From positions 5,527,001 to 5,591,000 of the forward strand of contig NZ_CP011567.1 in NCBI RefSeq assembly GCF_001655615.1: a stretch of DNA of 64,000 nucleotides, in the 5' to 3' direction. This document shows positions 1-9,234 of this stretch, piece by piece; the first letter of the stretch is position 1; each line of letters begins with the position of its first letter. The notes beneath the pieces were generated by a model. The model worked only from the letters and a program-made list of their open reading frames with translations, was not told the origin of the DNA and made no database searches. A program made the translations under genes and the position numbers. The stretch is from Pseudomonas sp. GR 6-02. Lineage in GTDB: Bacteria; Pseudomonadota; Gammaproteobacteria; Pseudomonadales; Pseudomonadaceae.

Positions 1-92
1 TGTTTGGTGTCTCTACCTCAGTCATGACCGCTGCGGTGATGGATGTCATCAAACACAGCATGGAAAGGCTACAACAGCACGAACACCTATAG
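1..92 (+). CDS. 3' end of an unrecognised gene (partial)
   Basis: An open frame enters from the left edge and stops with TAG at 90-92. The last 29 residues read FGVSTSVMTAAVMDVIKHSM followed by ERLQQHEHL, an amphipathic helix-like tail. I do not recognise the family and the fragment is too short to assign. It could also be a chance open frame, because only 29 codons are visible and no start is available. Confidence 0.35.
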   Translation, partial: FGVSTSVMTAAVMDVIKHSMERLQQHEHL

Positions 93-202
93 GTACGTCA
101 GAAAAAGCAGGTAAGGTTCTATCTGAAGAAATCGCGACAGCCTTTTTTCTTTTGCGACAGACTTTATTATTCAGATCACATTTGAACGCTAAGCTTGGGC
201 CT

Positions 203-829
203 ATGGATGACTCAGATTATTTACGCCTGCTGACCATTGCGGCCGAGCAAGCCAACACGTTCCTTTCCAATGCCCGCAAATGGGAGCGTGAGCGTTGGGT
301 TTGCCAGCGCCTGCTGCAAGGTCTGAACATTCCCTATCGCGCCGACGAGTTTGCCCCCGCCGGAGAGCCGCCGGACGTGCTGTTTCGCGACGCGAATTTC
401 GAGGTGTTCTTCGTGCTCGACGAGGGCCGGCGCCTCAATGATGAATGGCGTGATGAGCTGCAACGTCGGCGCAGCGCGTTCTCCCTGAGCCAACTGGTGC
501 GCCGCGAGGCCAAGCCCCGGCGCATCCCGGCTAATGAATTTCTGCTGAGACTGGCGCCAACCTTGCGCAAAAAAGCCCACAACTACAAAGAGCGCGGCAT
601 GGACCTGGGGGATCTGGACATCATCGCCTTCGCCAGCCTCAAGCGCGAAGTGCTGGACCTCAACAGCCACTTCCCGCCGCCCACCGAATACCTGCGCCAG
701 GGCTGGCGCTCGTTGTCGCTGGTCGGCCCGACCTTCGCCCGCGTACTCTTCGCCCACCCGGATGCCCCGGATTTCCTGCGCAGCAACCTGGGACGCAGCA
801 TCGTCTTCGATGTCGGGATCAGCTTGTGA
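203..829 (+). CDS. DUF1780 family protein
   Basis: A 208-residue soluble protein that I place in the DUF1780 family, conserved in Pseudomonas beside ndh (PA4536 position in PAO1, from memory). The family has been annotated as a putative endonuclease, but I see no motif here that proves catalysis. The N-terminus is MDDSDYLRLLTIAAEQANTF, with charged helices after it and a WERERW motif near residue 27. The frame stays open upstream to a TTG at 152, but ATG 203 matches the usual family length. No strong ribosome binding site precedes it. It is followed by the DUF3094 gene after a 161-base gap. Molecular function is unknown. Confidence 0.75.
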   Translation: MDDSDYLRLLTIAAEQANTFLSNARKWERERWVCQRLLQGLNIPYRADEFAPAGEPPDVLFRDANFEVFFVLDEGRRLNDEWRDELQRRRSAFSLSQLVRREAKPRRIPANEFLLRLAPTLRKKAHNYKERGMDLGDLDIIAFASLKREVLDLNSHFPPPTEYLRQGWRSLSLVGPTFARVLFAHPDAPDFLRSNLGRSIVFDVGISL

Positions 830-990
830 GTCCCGCCACATATAGCGGCAACCCTGCACAGGATGGCGCAATCACTGGCCGAATGTTACAAAGCGCAATC
901 GTTCACCCGAACCACATGCACCGTTCAACGCTTGCAGACAATCTGCTGTAACGTCTGCACATTCAGCAACGTCTACCCGACGAGGCCTTT

Positions 991-1164
991 ATGACCAGCC
1001 GCCTGAACCCCGACGACCAGAAGCATGTCGAAGAGTACCTGCACCTGTCCCAGCACCAAGTCGAGCGCCGGCCTTTCCGGCCGTGGATGCTCCTGGTGGT
1101 GGTGTTGGCAGTGACCATTGGTTTAGGCCTGTTGAGCCGACTTATCAGTTACCTGACGCTATGA
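991..1164 (+). CDS. DUF3094 small membrane protein
   Basis: A 57-residue frame, MTSRLNPDDQKHVEEYLHLS to the stop at 1162-1164. The N-terminal half is hydrophilic (residues 1-30). It is followed by RPFRPWMLLVVVLAVTIGLG, a single membrane span at about residues 29-50, and a short C-terminal tail. I recognise the DUF3094 family, which sits next to ndh in Pseudomonas. The gene ends 60 bases before the ndh start and may share its transcript. The ribosome binding site is a weak GAGG at 982-985. Its role is unknown. Co-occurrence with ndh suggests a membrane-associated accessory role, which is inference only. Confidence 0.75.
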   Translation: MTSRLNPDDQKHVEEYLHLSQHQVERRPFRPWMLLVVVLAVTIGLGLLSRLISYLTL

Positions 1165-1224
1165 GCTGCCTTGCGCTCGCTCGGGTAACGGTACAGATTT
1201 CTTTTAGCCTTGCGAGATATCCCC

Positions 1225-2523
1225 ATGACTCATCGTATTGTCATCGTTGGCGGCGGCGCCGGCGGTCTGGAGTTGGCTACCCGTCTGGGTAAGACTCTGG
1301 GCAAGCGCGGCATGGCCAGTGTGATGCTGGTCGACGCGAACCTGACCCACATCTGGAAACCGCTGTTGCACGAAGTGGCCGCTGGATCGCTCAACTCTTC
1401 CGAAGACGAACTCAACTATGTTGCCCAGGCAAAATGGAACCATTTCGAGTTCCAGCTGGGGCGCATGAGCGGGCTCGATCGCACACAGAAGAAAATCCAG
1501 CTGGCCGCCACCTACGACGATGCTGGCCTTGAACTGGTACCCGCGCGCGAAGTGCCTTACGACTCGCTGGTGATTGCTGTCGGCAGCACCACCAACGACT
1601 TCGGTACTCAAGGCGCGGCGCAACACTGCCTGTTCCTCGACACCCGCAAGCAGGCCGAGCGCTTCCATCAGCAACTGCTCAATCACTACCTGCGCGCGCA
1701 CGCCGGACAGACCGACACCGTGCAACAGATCAGCGTGGCCATCGTCGGCGCCGGTGCCACCGGGGTCGAACTGGCAGCGGAACTGCACAACGCCGCCCAT
1801 GAACTGGCGGCTTATGGCCTGGACCGGATCAAACCGGAAAACATGCACATCACCCTGATCGAAGCCGGACCACGGGTTCTCCCGGCGCTGCCGGAGCGGA
1901 TCGGCGGGCCTGTGCATAAAACCCTGGAGAAACTCGGGGTCAACGTCATGACCAATGCCGCGGTCAGCGAAGTGACCGCCGACAGCCTGATTACCGCCGA
2001 CGGCCAGGTAATCAACGCCAGCCTCAAAGTCTGGGCCGCCGGGATTCGTGCGCCGGGTTTCCTCAAGGACATCGATGGCCTGGAAACCAACCGCATCAAC
2101 CAGCTGCAAGTGCTGCCGACCCTGCAAACCAGCCGCGACGAGAACATCTTCGCCTTCGGTGACTGCGCGGCCTGCCCGCAACCGGGCAGCGACCGCAATG
2201 TGCCGCCGCGCGCCCAGGCGGCCCACCAACAGGCTTCGTTACTGGCCAAATCGCTGAAACTACGGATCGAAGGCAAGGCCCTGCCGGAATACAAATACAC
2301 CGACTATGGCTCGCTGATTTCGCTGTCGCGTTTTTCGGCTGTGGGTAACTTGATGGGCAACCTGACCGGCAGCGTGATGCTCGAGGGCTGGCTGGCGCGG
2401 ATGTTTTACGTGTCGCTGTACCGCATGCACCAGATGGCGCTGTATGGCGCGTTCCGTACGGCGATGTTGATGCTGGGTAGCAAGATTGGGCGTGGGACCG
2501 AGCCGCGGCTCAAGTTGCACTAA
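1225..2523 (+). CDS. ndh: NADH dehydrogenase, type II (NDH-2)
   Basis: Single-subunit, non-proton-pumping NADH:quinone oxidoreductase of the inner membrane face. It passes electrons from NADH through FAD to ubiquinone. The product is 432 residues. An FAD-binding Rossmann motif, IVIVGGGAGGLELATRLG, starts at residue 5. A second dinucleotide motif, VAIVGAGATGVELAAEL, for NADH lies near residue 170. The FAD contact IFAFGDCAACPQPG lies near residue 310. The C-terminal 100 residues carry the amphipathic membrane-binding region (ARMFYVSLYRMHQM). I chose ATG 1225 over an in-frame ATG 15 bases upstream because MTHRIVIVGGG is the family N-terminus. It follows the DUF1780 and DUF3094 genes, as in other pseudomonads. 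Confidence 0.95.
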   Translation: MTHRIVIVGGGAGGLELATRLGKTLGKRGMASVMLVDANLTHIWKPLLHEVAAGSLNSSEDELNYVAQAKWNHFEFQLGRMSGLDRTQKKIQLAATYDDAGLELVPAREVPYDSLVIAVGSTTNDFGTQGAAQHCLFLDTRKQAERFHQQLLNHYLRAHAGQTDTVQQISVAIVGAGATGVELAAELHNAAHELAAYGLDRIKPENMHITLIEAGPRVLPALPERIGGPVHKTLEKLGVNVMTNAAVSEVTADSLITADGQVINASLKVWAAGIRAPGFLKDIDGLETNRINQLQVLPTLQTSRDENIFAFGDCAACPQPGSDRNVPPRAQAAHQQASLLAKSLKLRIEGKALPEYKYTDYGSLISLSRFSAVGNLMGNLTGSVMLEGWLARMFYVSLYRMHQMALYGAFRTAMLMLGSKIGRGTEPRLKLH

Positions 2524-2862
2524 ATTTTCGGCGTCTGTCAGGGCCTCATCGCGGGCAAGCCACGCTCCCACAGGATCTGCGTCGTACGCAAATATGCGGC
2601 CAACAAAGATTAACTGTGGGAGCGTGGCTTGCCCGCGATGCAGGCGCCTCGGTCTACCCCGTGAACACTTCTGTGTCTCACTGTATCTGCCCCACGATTT
2701 CACCCCTTCGCTTACAAACTCCCTCCTTGCACGACACAGTAGCGATACACCGCGCCCGCTAAATGGCCACACCCGAGCAAGGCACCGCCTGCTTCGGTCA
2801 TCGCCGCACTTGCGTGGCGTCCTTTATCGAACGGTTGTGTCGTGCAACCCAGGAGATTTGTA
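2524..2862. other. Non-coding interval between ndh and the EF-hand gene
   Basis: These 339 bases contain the REP element and, further right, a 12-base inverted pair (TTGCACGACACA at 2727-2738, TGTGTCGTGCAA at 2836-2847). The second arm overlaps the leader just before the downstream ribosome binding site. Open frames crossing the interval have no plausible start or composition, so I see no gene here. Confidence 0.6.
2547..2640. repeat. REP-type inverted repeat (family A)
   Basis: Two 27-base arms, 2547-2573 and 2614-2640, are perfect reverse complements around a 40-base spacer. Each contains CGCGGGCAAGCCACGCTCCC or its complement. This is the fluorescens-group REP layout. It lies just downstream of ndh. 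A near-identical element occurs at 52861-52952. Confidence 0.85.
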
Positions 2863-3264
2863 ATGTCCCGTACCACTACTCTCAGCAAAAGCACCGTTGG
2901 CCTGCTCGGTGCCGTCCTGGCCGGCGGCCTGATGTTGTCCGGTTCCGTATTCGCCGCGCAGCCACTGACCCAGGGCTACATGGTCGCCTCCGCCGAAACT
3001 TCGGTAAAAACCCCAGAAGGCAAATGTGGCGAAGGCAAGTGCGGCGATGCCTCGATGGCCAAGACCGACACCGATGGCGATGGTCAGGTGTCCCGTGCGG
3101 AGTTCCTGAAAGTGGCGCCCAAGGGCGACTTCGACAAGATCGACACCAACCACGATGGTCAAATCTCGGAACAAGAGGCTTTCGACAATGTGAAAGCCAG
3201 CTACGAAGCCAATGGCAAACAAATGCCAAAAGGCTTGTTCGAGCACCTGAAAGACAACAGCTAA
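2863..3264 (+). CDS. Secreted EF-hand protein with EGKCG motifs (HvfA/BufA-like)
   Basis: A 133-residue exported protein. Residues 1-32 form a Sec signal peptide (basic start, hydrophobic core, SVFAA cleavage region). The mature start AAQPLTQGYMVASAE is followed by PEGKCGEGKCGD near residues 51-62. Two EF-hand calcium loops follow, DTDGDGQVSRAE and DTNHDGQISEQE. The GY segment plus repeated EGKCG is the hallmark of HvfA/BufA-type peptides, whose cysteines are modified by DUF692 (MNIO) enzymes in copper defence. No DUF692 gene is present in this window. ATG 2863 has a good AGGAG site 8 bases upstream and beats the longer frame. Alternative reading: an ordinary periplasmic EF-hand protein whose EGKCG pair binds metal unmodified. 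Confidence 0.75.
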   Translation: MSRTTTLSKSTVGLLGAVLAGGLMLSGSVFAAQPLTQGYMVASAETSVKTPEGKCGEGKCGDASMAKTDTDGDGQVSRAEFLKVAPKGDFDKIDTNHDGQISEQEAFDNVKASYEANGKQMPKGLFEHLKDNS

Positions 3265-3279
3265 GCCAATGAAGACCAG

Positions 3280-3314
3280 GCCCTGCTTCTCCATCGAGGA
3301 GCGGGGCTTTTTTT
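3280..3314 (+). terminator. Rho-independent terminator after the EF-hand gene
   Basis: Hairpin GCCCTGCTTCTCC / GGAGCGGGGC with one bulge and a G-U pair, followed by seven to eight T residues (3308-3314). It lies 16 bases past the stop codon and also separates this gene from the convergent chemoreceptor gene. Confidence 0.8.
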
Positions 3315-3326
3315 CGTCCGGCGGAT

Positions 3327-5012
<1,686 letters not shown>

Positions 5013-5039
5013 TTATCGGCAAGTTGTACGATGACTTGA
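5013..5039 (-). promoter_or_regulatory. Sigma-28 (FliA)-type promoter for the chemoreceptor gene
   Basis: On the minus strand the -35-like TCAAGTCA (5039-5032) and a perfect GCCGATAA -10 (5020-5013) are separated by 11 bases. This is the spacing and sequence of FliA promoters. The predicted transcript starts about 50 bases before ATG 4952. Confidence 0.7.
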
Positions 5040-5102
5040 AGCGATCTGCTTTTTCGCAGACAAAAAAAATCCCCATATCTTTCGATACGAGGATTTTTAA
5101 TA

Positions 5103-5179
5103 TGGTCGGGGTAAGGGGATTCGAACTCCTGACATCCTGCTCCCAAAGCAGGCGCGCTACCGGACTGCGCTATACCCCG
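5103..5179 (-). tRNA. tRNA-Pro (TGG)
   Basis: A 77-base cloverleaf on the minus strand with CCA encoded (5103-5105). Acceptor stem CGGGGTA pairs with TACCCCG, the anticodon loop reads TTTGGGA with anticodon TGG, and the T-loop is TTCGAAT. It is identical to the copy at 5356-5432. Confidence 0.95.
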
Positions 5180-5274
5180 GTAAAAAAAAGGCACCTTTGA
5201 AAGGCGCCTTCTGCGAACAGAGCTTTTGGCGTCTGATCTTAAGATTCGATCCCAGCGTTAACTGGTTTCAAAAA

Positions 5275-5350
5275 TGGTGGGTCGTGTGGGATTCGAACCT
5301 ACGACCAATTGGTTAAAAGCCAACTGCTCTACCAACTGAGCTAACGACCC
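5275..5350 (-). tRNA. tRNA-Lys (TTT)
   Basis: A 76-base cloverleaf on the minus strand with encoded CCA. Acceptor stem GGGTCGT pairs with ACGACCC, and the anticodon loop CTTTTAA gives anticodon TTT. It is third in the four-tRNA operon transcribed leftwards. Confidence 0.95.
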
Positions 5351-5355
5351 AAAAA

Positions 5356-5432
5356 TGGTCGGGGTAAGGGGATTCGAACTCCTGACATCCTGCTCCCAAA
5401 GCAGGCGCGCTACCGGACTGCGCTATACCCCG
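5356..5432 (-). tRNA. tRNA-Pro (TGG), second copy
   Basis: A 77-base cloverleaf on the minus strand with encoded CCA, matching the copy at 5103-5179 base for base. It lies between tRNA-Lys and tRNA-Asn, separated from tRNA-Lys by 5 bases. Confidence 0.95.
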
Positions 5433-5441
5433 GTTTGAAAT

Positions 5442-5517
5442 TGGCTCCGTGACCAGGACTCGAACCTGGGACCCAATGATTAACAGTCATTTGCTCTACC
5501 GACTGAGCTATCACGGA
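5442..5517 (-). tRNA. tRNA-Asn (GTT)
   Basis: A 76-base cloverleaf on the minus strand, first in the operon, with encoded CCA (5442-5444). Acceptor stem TCCGTGA pairs with TCACGGA, and the anticodon loop CTGTTAA gives anticodon GTT. Confidence 0.95.
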
Positions 5518-5603
5518 ACTACATATTTCAATTTACAACTGTGAAGCTTGCTTCACCTCTTCGACCCGTTCGCATCGCTGCGTTCGTGTGTCTGAGGCGC
5601 GCT

Positions 5604-5631
5604 ATTCTACAATCTTAAGCACCTCTGTCAA
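5604..5631 (-). promoter_or_regulatory. Sigma-70 promoter of the tRNA operon with GC-rich discriminator
   Basis: On the minus strand, TTGACA (5631-5626) and TAGAAT (5609-5604) are 16 bases apart. Directly after the -10 comes AGCGCGCCTC, the GC-rich discriminator typical of stringently controlled stable-RNA promoters. It sits about 90 bases upstream of tRNA-Asn. Confidence 0.75.
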
Positions 5632-5765
5632 CCCCCTAAATTGCTTTCAAGTTAATGATTTGCAACTTATTTCAGATTCCTGCTTGGGGAGCAGAAACCC
5701 TCTCGGGGTGACTTACTGCGGGGCGCACTTTACAAGCATTTTCCTTTGAGTTCAACAGCCTATCG

Positions 5766-5792
5766 AAAAAAAGGCCTCGCAATGCGAGGCCT
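5766..5792 (-). terminator. Terminator of clpB
   Basis: A perfect 9-base stem, AGGCCTCGC / GCGAGGCCT, with loop AAT. On the minus strand it is followed by a run of T. It lies 24 bases beyond the clpB stop. Confidence 0.85.
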
Positions 5793-5816
5793 CTTTCATT
5801 TTGTTGCCACTGGGGA

Positions 5817-8381
5817 TCAGACAAAGACGATTTCGTCGTGCTCCACCACACCTTTGGCGGTCTCTCCGGGCATGAAACGACCCGATAGAATCAGCTGTGC
5901 CAGCGGGTTCTCGATCCAGCGCTGGATCGCCCGTTTGAGCGGCCGTGCGCCATAGACCGGGTCGTAACCGACGGCGATCAGCTTATCCATCGCTTCCGGA
6001 CTCAGCTCAAGCTTCAGCTCGCGCTCGGTCAGACGGCTACGCAGGCGACCCAACTGGATCTCGGTAATGCCCGCGATCTGATCCCGAGCCAGTGGCTCGA
6101 AGATCACCACTTCGTCGACCCGGTTGATGAACTCCGGCCGGAAGTGCGTGGAAATCGCATCCATCACCGCTGCACGCTGCGCTTCGCGATCCCCTATCAG
6201 TTCCTGGATCTGTACCGAGCCCAGGTTGGAGGTCATGACGATCACGGTATTTTTGAAATCCACCGTGCGGCCATGGCTGTCAGTCAAACGGCCATCTTCG
6301 AGCACTTGCAGCAAGATGTTGAACACATCCGGGTGGGCCTTCTCGACCTCATCCAGCAGGATCACTGAATAAGGCTTGCGACGCACCGCCTCGGTCAGGT
6401 AACCGCCCTCCTCATAGCCCACGTAGCCCGGTGGCGCGCCGATCAGACGAGCCACGGAATGCTTCTCCATGAACTCGGACATGTCGATCCGTACCATCGC
6501 CTCTTCAGTATCAAAGAGGAACTCGGCCAGCGCCTTGCACAACTCGGTTTTACCGACACCGGTCGGGCCGAGGAACATGAACGAACCGCTCGGGCGATTC
6601 GGATCGGACAACCCGGCACGGGAACGCCGCACTGCGTTGGAGACGGCGATCACTGCTTCGTCCTGACCGATCACACGTTGGTGCAACAGGCTTTCCATCT
6701 TCATCAGTTTTTCGCGCTCGCCCTCGAGCATTTTCGCCACGGGGATGCCGGTCCATTTCGACACGACTTCAGCGATCTCTTCTTCAGTCACCTTGCTGCG
6801 CAACAACTGGTTTTCGCTTTTGCCGTGCTGGTCGACCATCTGCAGGCTGCGCTCCAGGTCCGGGATCACCCCGTATTGCAGCTCGGCCATGCGGTTCAGA
6901 TCGCCTTTACGGCGCGCAGCTTCCAGTTCCTGACGGGACTGTTCGATTTTCTGCTGGATCTGTGCCGAACCCTGGACCTCGGCTTTTTCCGAGTTCCAGA
7001 TCTCTTCGAGATCCGAATACTCACGCTCGTGACGGGCGATTTCTTCCTGCAATTTTTCCAGACGTTTCTTCGCCGCGTCGTCGCTTTCTTTCTTCAGCGC
7101 CTGGGATTCCACCTTCAGCTGAATCAGGCGACGCTCCAGACGGTCCAGCACTTCCGGCTTGGAATCGATTTCCATGCGGATGCGGCTGGCGGCTTCGTCG
7201 ATCAGGTCGATGGCCTTGTCCGGCAACTGGCGGTCCGTGATGTAGCGATGGCTGAGCTTGGCCGCGGCGATGATTGCACCGTCGGTGATTGCCACCTTGT
7301 GGTGAACTTCGTAGCGCTCTTTCAGACCACGCAGGATGGCGATGGTGTCTTCTTCGCTCGGCTCGTCCACCAAGACCTTCTGGAAGCGCCGCTCGAGGGC
7401 CGCGTCCTTCTCTATATATTGACGGTACTCGTTGAGCGTGGTCGCACCGACGCAATGCAGCTCACCGCGAGCCAATGCCGGTTTGAGCATGTTGCCCGCG
7501 TCCATCGAGCCTTCGCCCTTGCCGGCGCCGACCATGGTGTGCAATTCGTCGATGAACAGAATGATCTGCCCTTCCTGCTTCGACAGTTCATTGAGCAGGG
7601 ACTTGAGGCGTTCTTCGAACTCGCCGCGGTATTTGGCGCCGGCAATCAATGCCCCCATGTCCAGGGACAAAAGGCGCCTGCCTTTGAGACCGTCCGGCAC
7701 CTCACCGTTGATGATGCGCTGAGCCAGGCCTTCGGCGATGGCGGTTTTACCCACGCCAGGTTCACCGATCAGCACCGGGTTGTTCTTGGTGCGGCGTTGC
7801 AGAACCTGAATGGTGCGGCGAATTTCATCGTCACGGCCGATCACCGGATCGAGCTTGCCCTCTTCAGCGCGCTTGGTCAGGTCGATGGTGTATTTATCCA
7901 GCGCCTGGCGTGATTCTTCCTGGTTCGCGTCATTGACCGCCTCACCGCCACGCAGATTGTTGATCGCGTTTTCCAGCGCCTTTTTGCTCACGCCCTGGCC
8001 GAGCAGCAATTTGCCGAGCTTGCTGTTCTCGTCCATCGCGGCGAGCAGCACCAGTTCGCTGGAGATGAATTGGTCACCCTTCTGCTGGGCCAGGCGATCG
8101 GCCTGATTGAGCAGGCGTGCCAGATCCTGCGACATGTTCACGTCACCGGTCGGGTTCTGGATTTTCGGCAACTGATCGAGCGCTTTGGTCAGCTCTTTAC
8201 GCAGGCTGTTGACGTCGAAACCCACCTGCATCAGCAGGGGTTTGATCGAACCGCCCTGCTGTTCAAGCATGGCCTGCATCAAGTGCGCCGGTTCAATGGC
8301 CGGATGATCGAGGCCGACAGCCAGGGACTGGGCGTCGGACAGGGCTAACTGCAGCTTGCTGGTTAAACGGTCTATACGCAT
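5817..8381 (-). CDS. clpB: ATP-dependent protein disaggregase ClpB
   Basis: An 854-residue hexameric Hsp100 chaperone that works with DnaK/DnaJ/GrpE to pull proteins out of aggregates in the cytoplasm. The N-terminal Clp repeat domain covers about residues 1-150. AAA-1 has Walker A GEPGVGKT near residue 204 and Walker [10 protein letters not shown]. The coiled-coil M domain spans roughly residues 400-525 (many E/K/R heptads). AAA-2 has Walker A GPTGVGKT near residue 604 and Walker [14 protein letters not shown]. Length matches E. coli ClpB. A purine-rich AAGGAAGGTG precedes ATG 8381. A sigma-32-type promoter lies about 75 bases upstream, as expected for a heat-shock gene. Confidence 0.98.
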   Translation of the reverse strand: MRIDRLTSKLQLALSDAQSLAVGLDHPAIEPAHLMQAMLEQQGGSIKPLLMQVGFDVNSLRKELTKALDQLPKIQNPTGDVNMSQDLARLLNQADRLAQQKGDQFISSELVLLAAMDENSKLGKLLLGQGVSKKALENAINNLRGGEAVNDANQEESRQALDKYTIDLTKRAEEGKLDPVIGRDDEIRRTIQVLQRRTKNNPVLIGEPGVGKTAIAEGLAQRIINGEVPDGLKGRRLLSLDMGALIAGAKYRGEFEERLKSLLNELSKQEGQIILFIDELHTMVGAGKGEGSMDAGNMLKPALARGELHCVGATTLNEYRQYIEKDAALERRFQKVLVDEPSEEDTIAILRGLKERYEVHHKVAITDGAIIAAAKLSHRYITDRQLPDKAIDLIDEAASRIRMEIDSKPEVLDRLERRLIQLKVESQALKKESDDAAKKRLEKLQEEIARHEREYSDLEEIWNSEKAEVQGSAQIQQKIEQSRQELEAARRKGDLNRMAELQYGVIPDLERSLQMVDQHGKSENQLLRSKVTEEEIAEVVSKWTGIPVAKMLEGEREKLMKMESLLHQRVIGQDEAVIAVSNAVRRSRAGLSDPNRPSGSFMFLGPTGVGKTELCKALAEFLFDTEEAMVRIDMSEFMEKHSVARLIGAPPGYVGYEEGGYLTEAVRRKPYSVILLDEVEKAHPDVFNILLQVLEDGRLTDSHGRTVDFKNTVIVMTSNLGSVQIQELIGDREAQRAAVMDAISTHFRPEFINRVDEVVIFEPLARDQIAGITEIQLGRLRSRLTERELKLELSPEAMDKLIAVGYDPVYGARPLKRAIQRWIENPLAQLILSGRFMPGETAKGVVEHDEIVFV

Positions 8382-8453
8382 GGGTTCACCTTCCTTTTGA
8401 GCAGGCCGGACCTATAAACATCCCGAATAAAGAAACCTGCCAGATACCGCTAT

Positions 8454-8481
8454 AGATGTGGTCGATTCTGGGAGATTCAAG
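8454..8481 (-). promoter_or_regulatory. Sigma-32 heat-shock promoter of clpB
   Basis: On the minus strand, CTTGAAT (8481-8475) resembles the -35 consensus CTTGAAA. CCACATCT (8461-8454) resembles the -10 consensus CCCCATNT. Each has one mismatch and the spacer is 13 bases. It lies between the pgeF stop and the clpB start, giving clpB its own heat-inducible promoter. Confidence 0.65.
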
Positions 8482-8511
8482 CGTCGTGCAGTTGATGTAG
8501 ATCAGAGAAGT

Positions 8512-9234
8512 CTAGCGTTCGAGCCAGATCAGGGAGGCAAACCGGCCGGTGCGAGGACTGCGGCGGTAAGAAAAGAAACGTGGATCGGTCACTGTGCAGA
8601 AACCACCGCCATAAACAGCGGTGACACCGCGAGCGGCCAGACGCAAACGCGCCAGTTCATAGATGTCGGCCATGAACTTGCCGGCATTCTGGCTCGGCAC
8701 GAAGGCTTTGGCGGCTTCAGGCAATTGCTGGACGAAGGTTTCGCGCACTTCCGGGCCGACTTCAAAGGCTTGAGGGCCAATGGCCGGGCCGAGCCAGACC
8801 AGTACGTCTTCGGGCGGTACAGCCAGACTGTCGAGGGTCGCTTCCAGCACACCCGCCGCCAGCCCGCGCCAACCGGCATGGGCGGCAGCGACGCGGGTGC
8901 CGGCACGGTCGCAAAACAGCGCAGGAAGGCAGTCGGCGGTCATCGCTGTGCAAGCGATACCGGGTGTTGCCGTCCAGCTGGCGTCGGCAGTGGCTACCAG
9001 GTTTGGGTCCGCTTGGGTCACGACAATGCCGTGAACCTGTTGCAGCCAGGCCGGCTGAATCGAGAAACGATCGGTGAGACGACGGCGGTTTTCGGCGACG
9101 GCTTCAGGGCTGTCGTCAACGTGATCGCCGAGGTTGAGGCTGTCGAACGGCGCCAGACTGACGCCGCCCGCACGGGTGGTAACGCAGGCTTTGACGCTGG
9201 CCGGCGCGGGCCAGTCAGGCGTCAGCCAGGTCAT
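8512..9234 (-). CDS. pgeF: PgeF/YfiH laccase-domain protein
   Basis: A 240-residue protein of the DUF152/YfiH family. Members act as purine nucleoside phosphorylase or polyphenol oxidase, and E. coli PgeF has been linked to peptidoglycan precursor fidelity. The metal-site motifs are present: QVHG near residue 66, TADCLPALF near 99, AAAHAGWRGLAAGV near 117, GPAIGPQAFEVG near 148 and FFSYRR near the end. The ATG overlaps the rluD stop as ATGA (9231-9234), so the two are translationally coupled. Gene order rluD-pgeF-clpB is conserved in gammaproteobacteria. The physiological substrate is not settled. Confidence 0.9.
   Translation of the reverse strand: MTWLTPDWPAPASVKACVTTRAGGVSLAPFDSLNLGDHVDDSPEAVAENRRRLTDRFSIQPAWLQQVHGIVVTQADPNLVATADASWTATPGIACTAMTADCLPALFCDRAGTRVAAAHAGWRGLAAGVLEATLDSLAVPPEDVLVWLGPAIGPQAFEVGPEVRETFVQQLPEAAKAFVPSQNAGKFMADIYELARLRLAARGVTAVYGGGFCTVTDPRFFSYRRSPRTGRFASLIWLER

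Noticed and set aside
6459..7913. 484-codon open frame on the plus strand opposite clpB
   Set aside because: It lies wholly inside clpB in an antisense frame, with histidine/glutamine-rich low-complexity composition typical of GC-rich shadow frames, and has no ribosome binding site.
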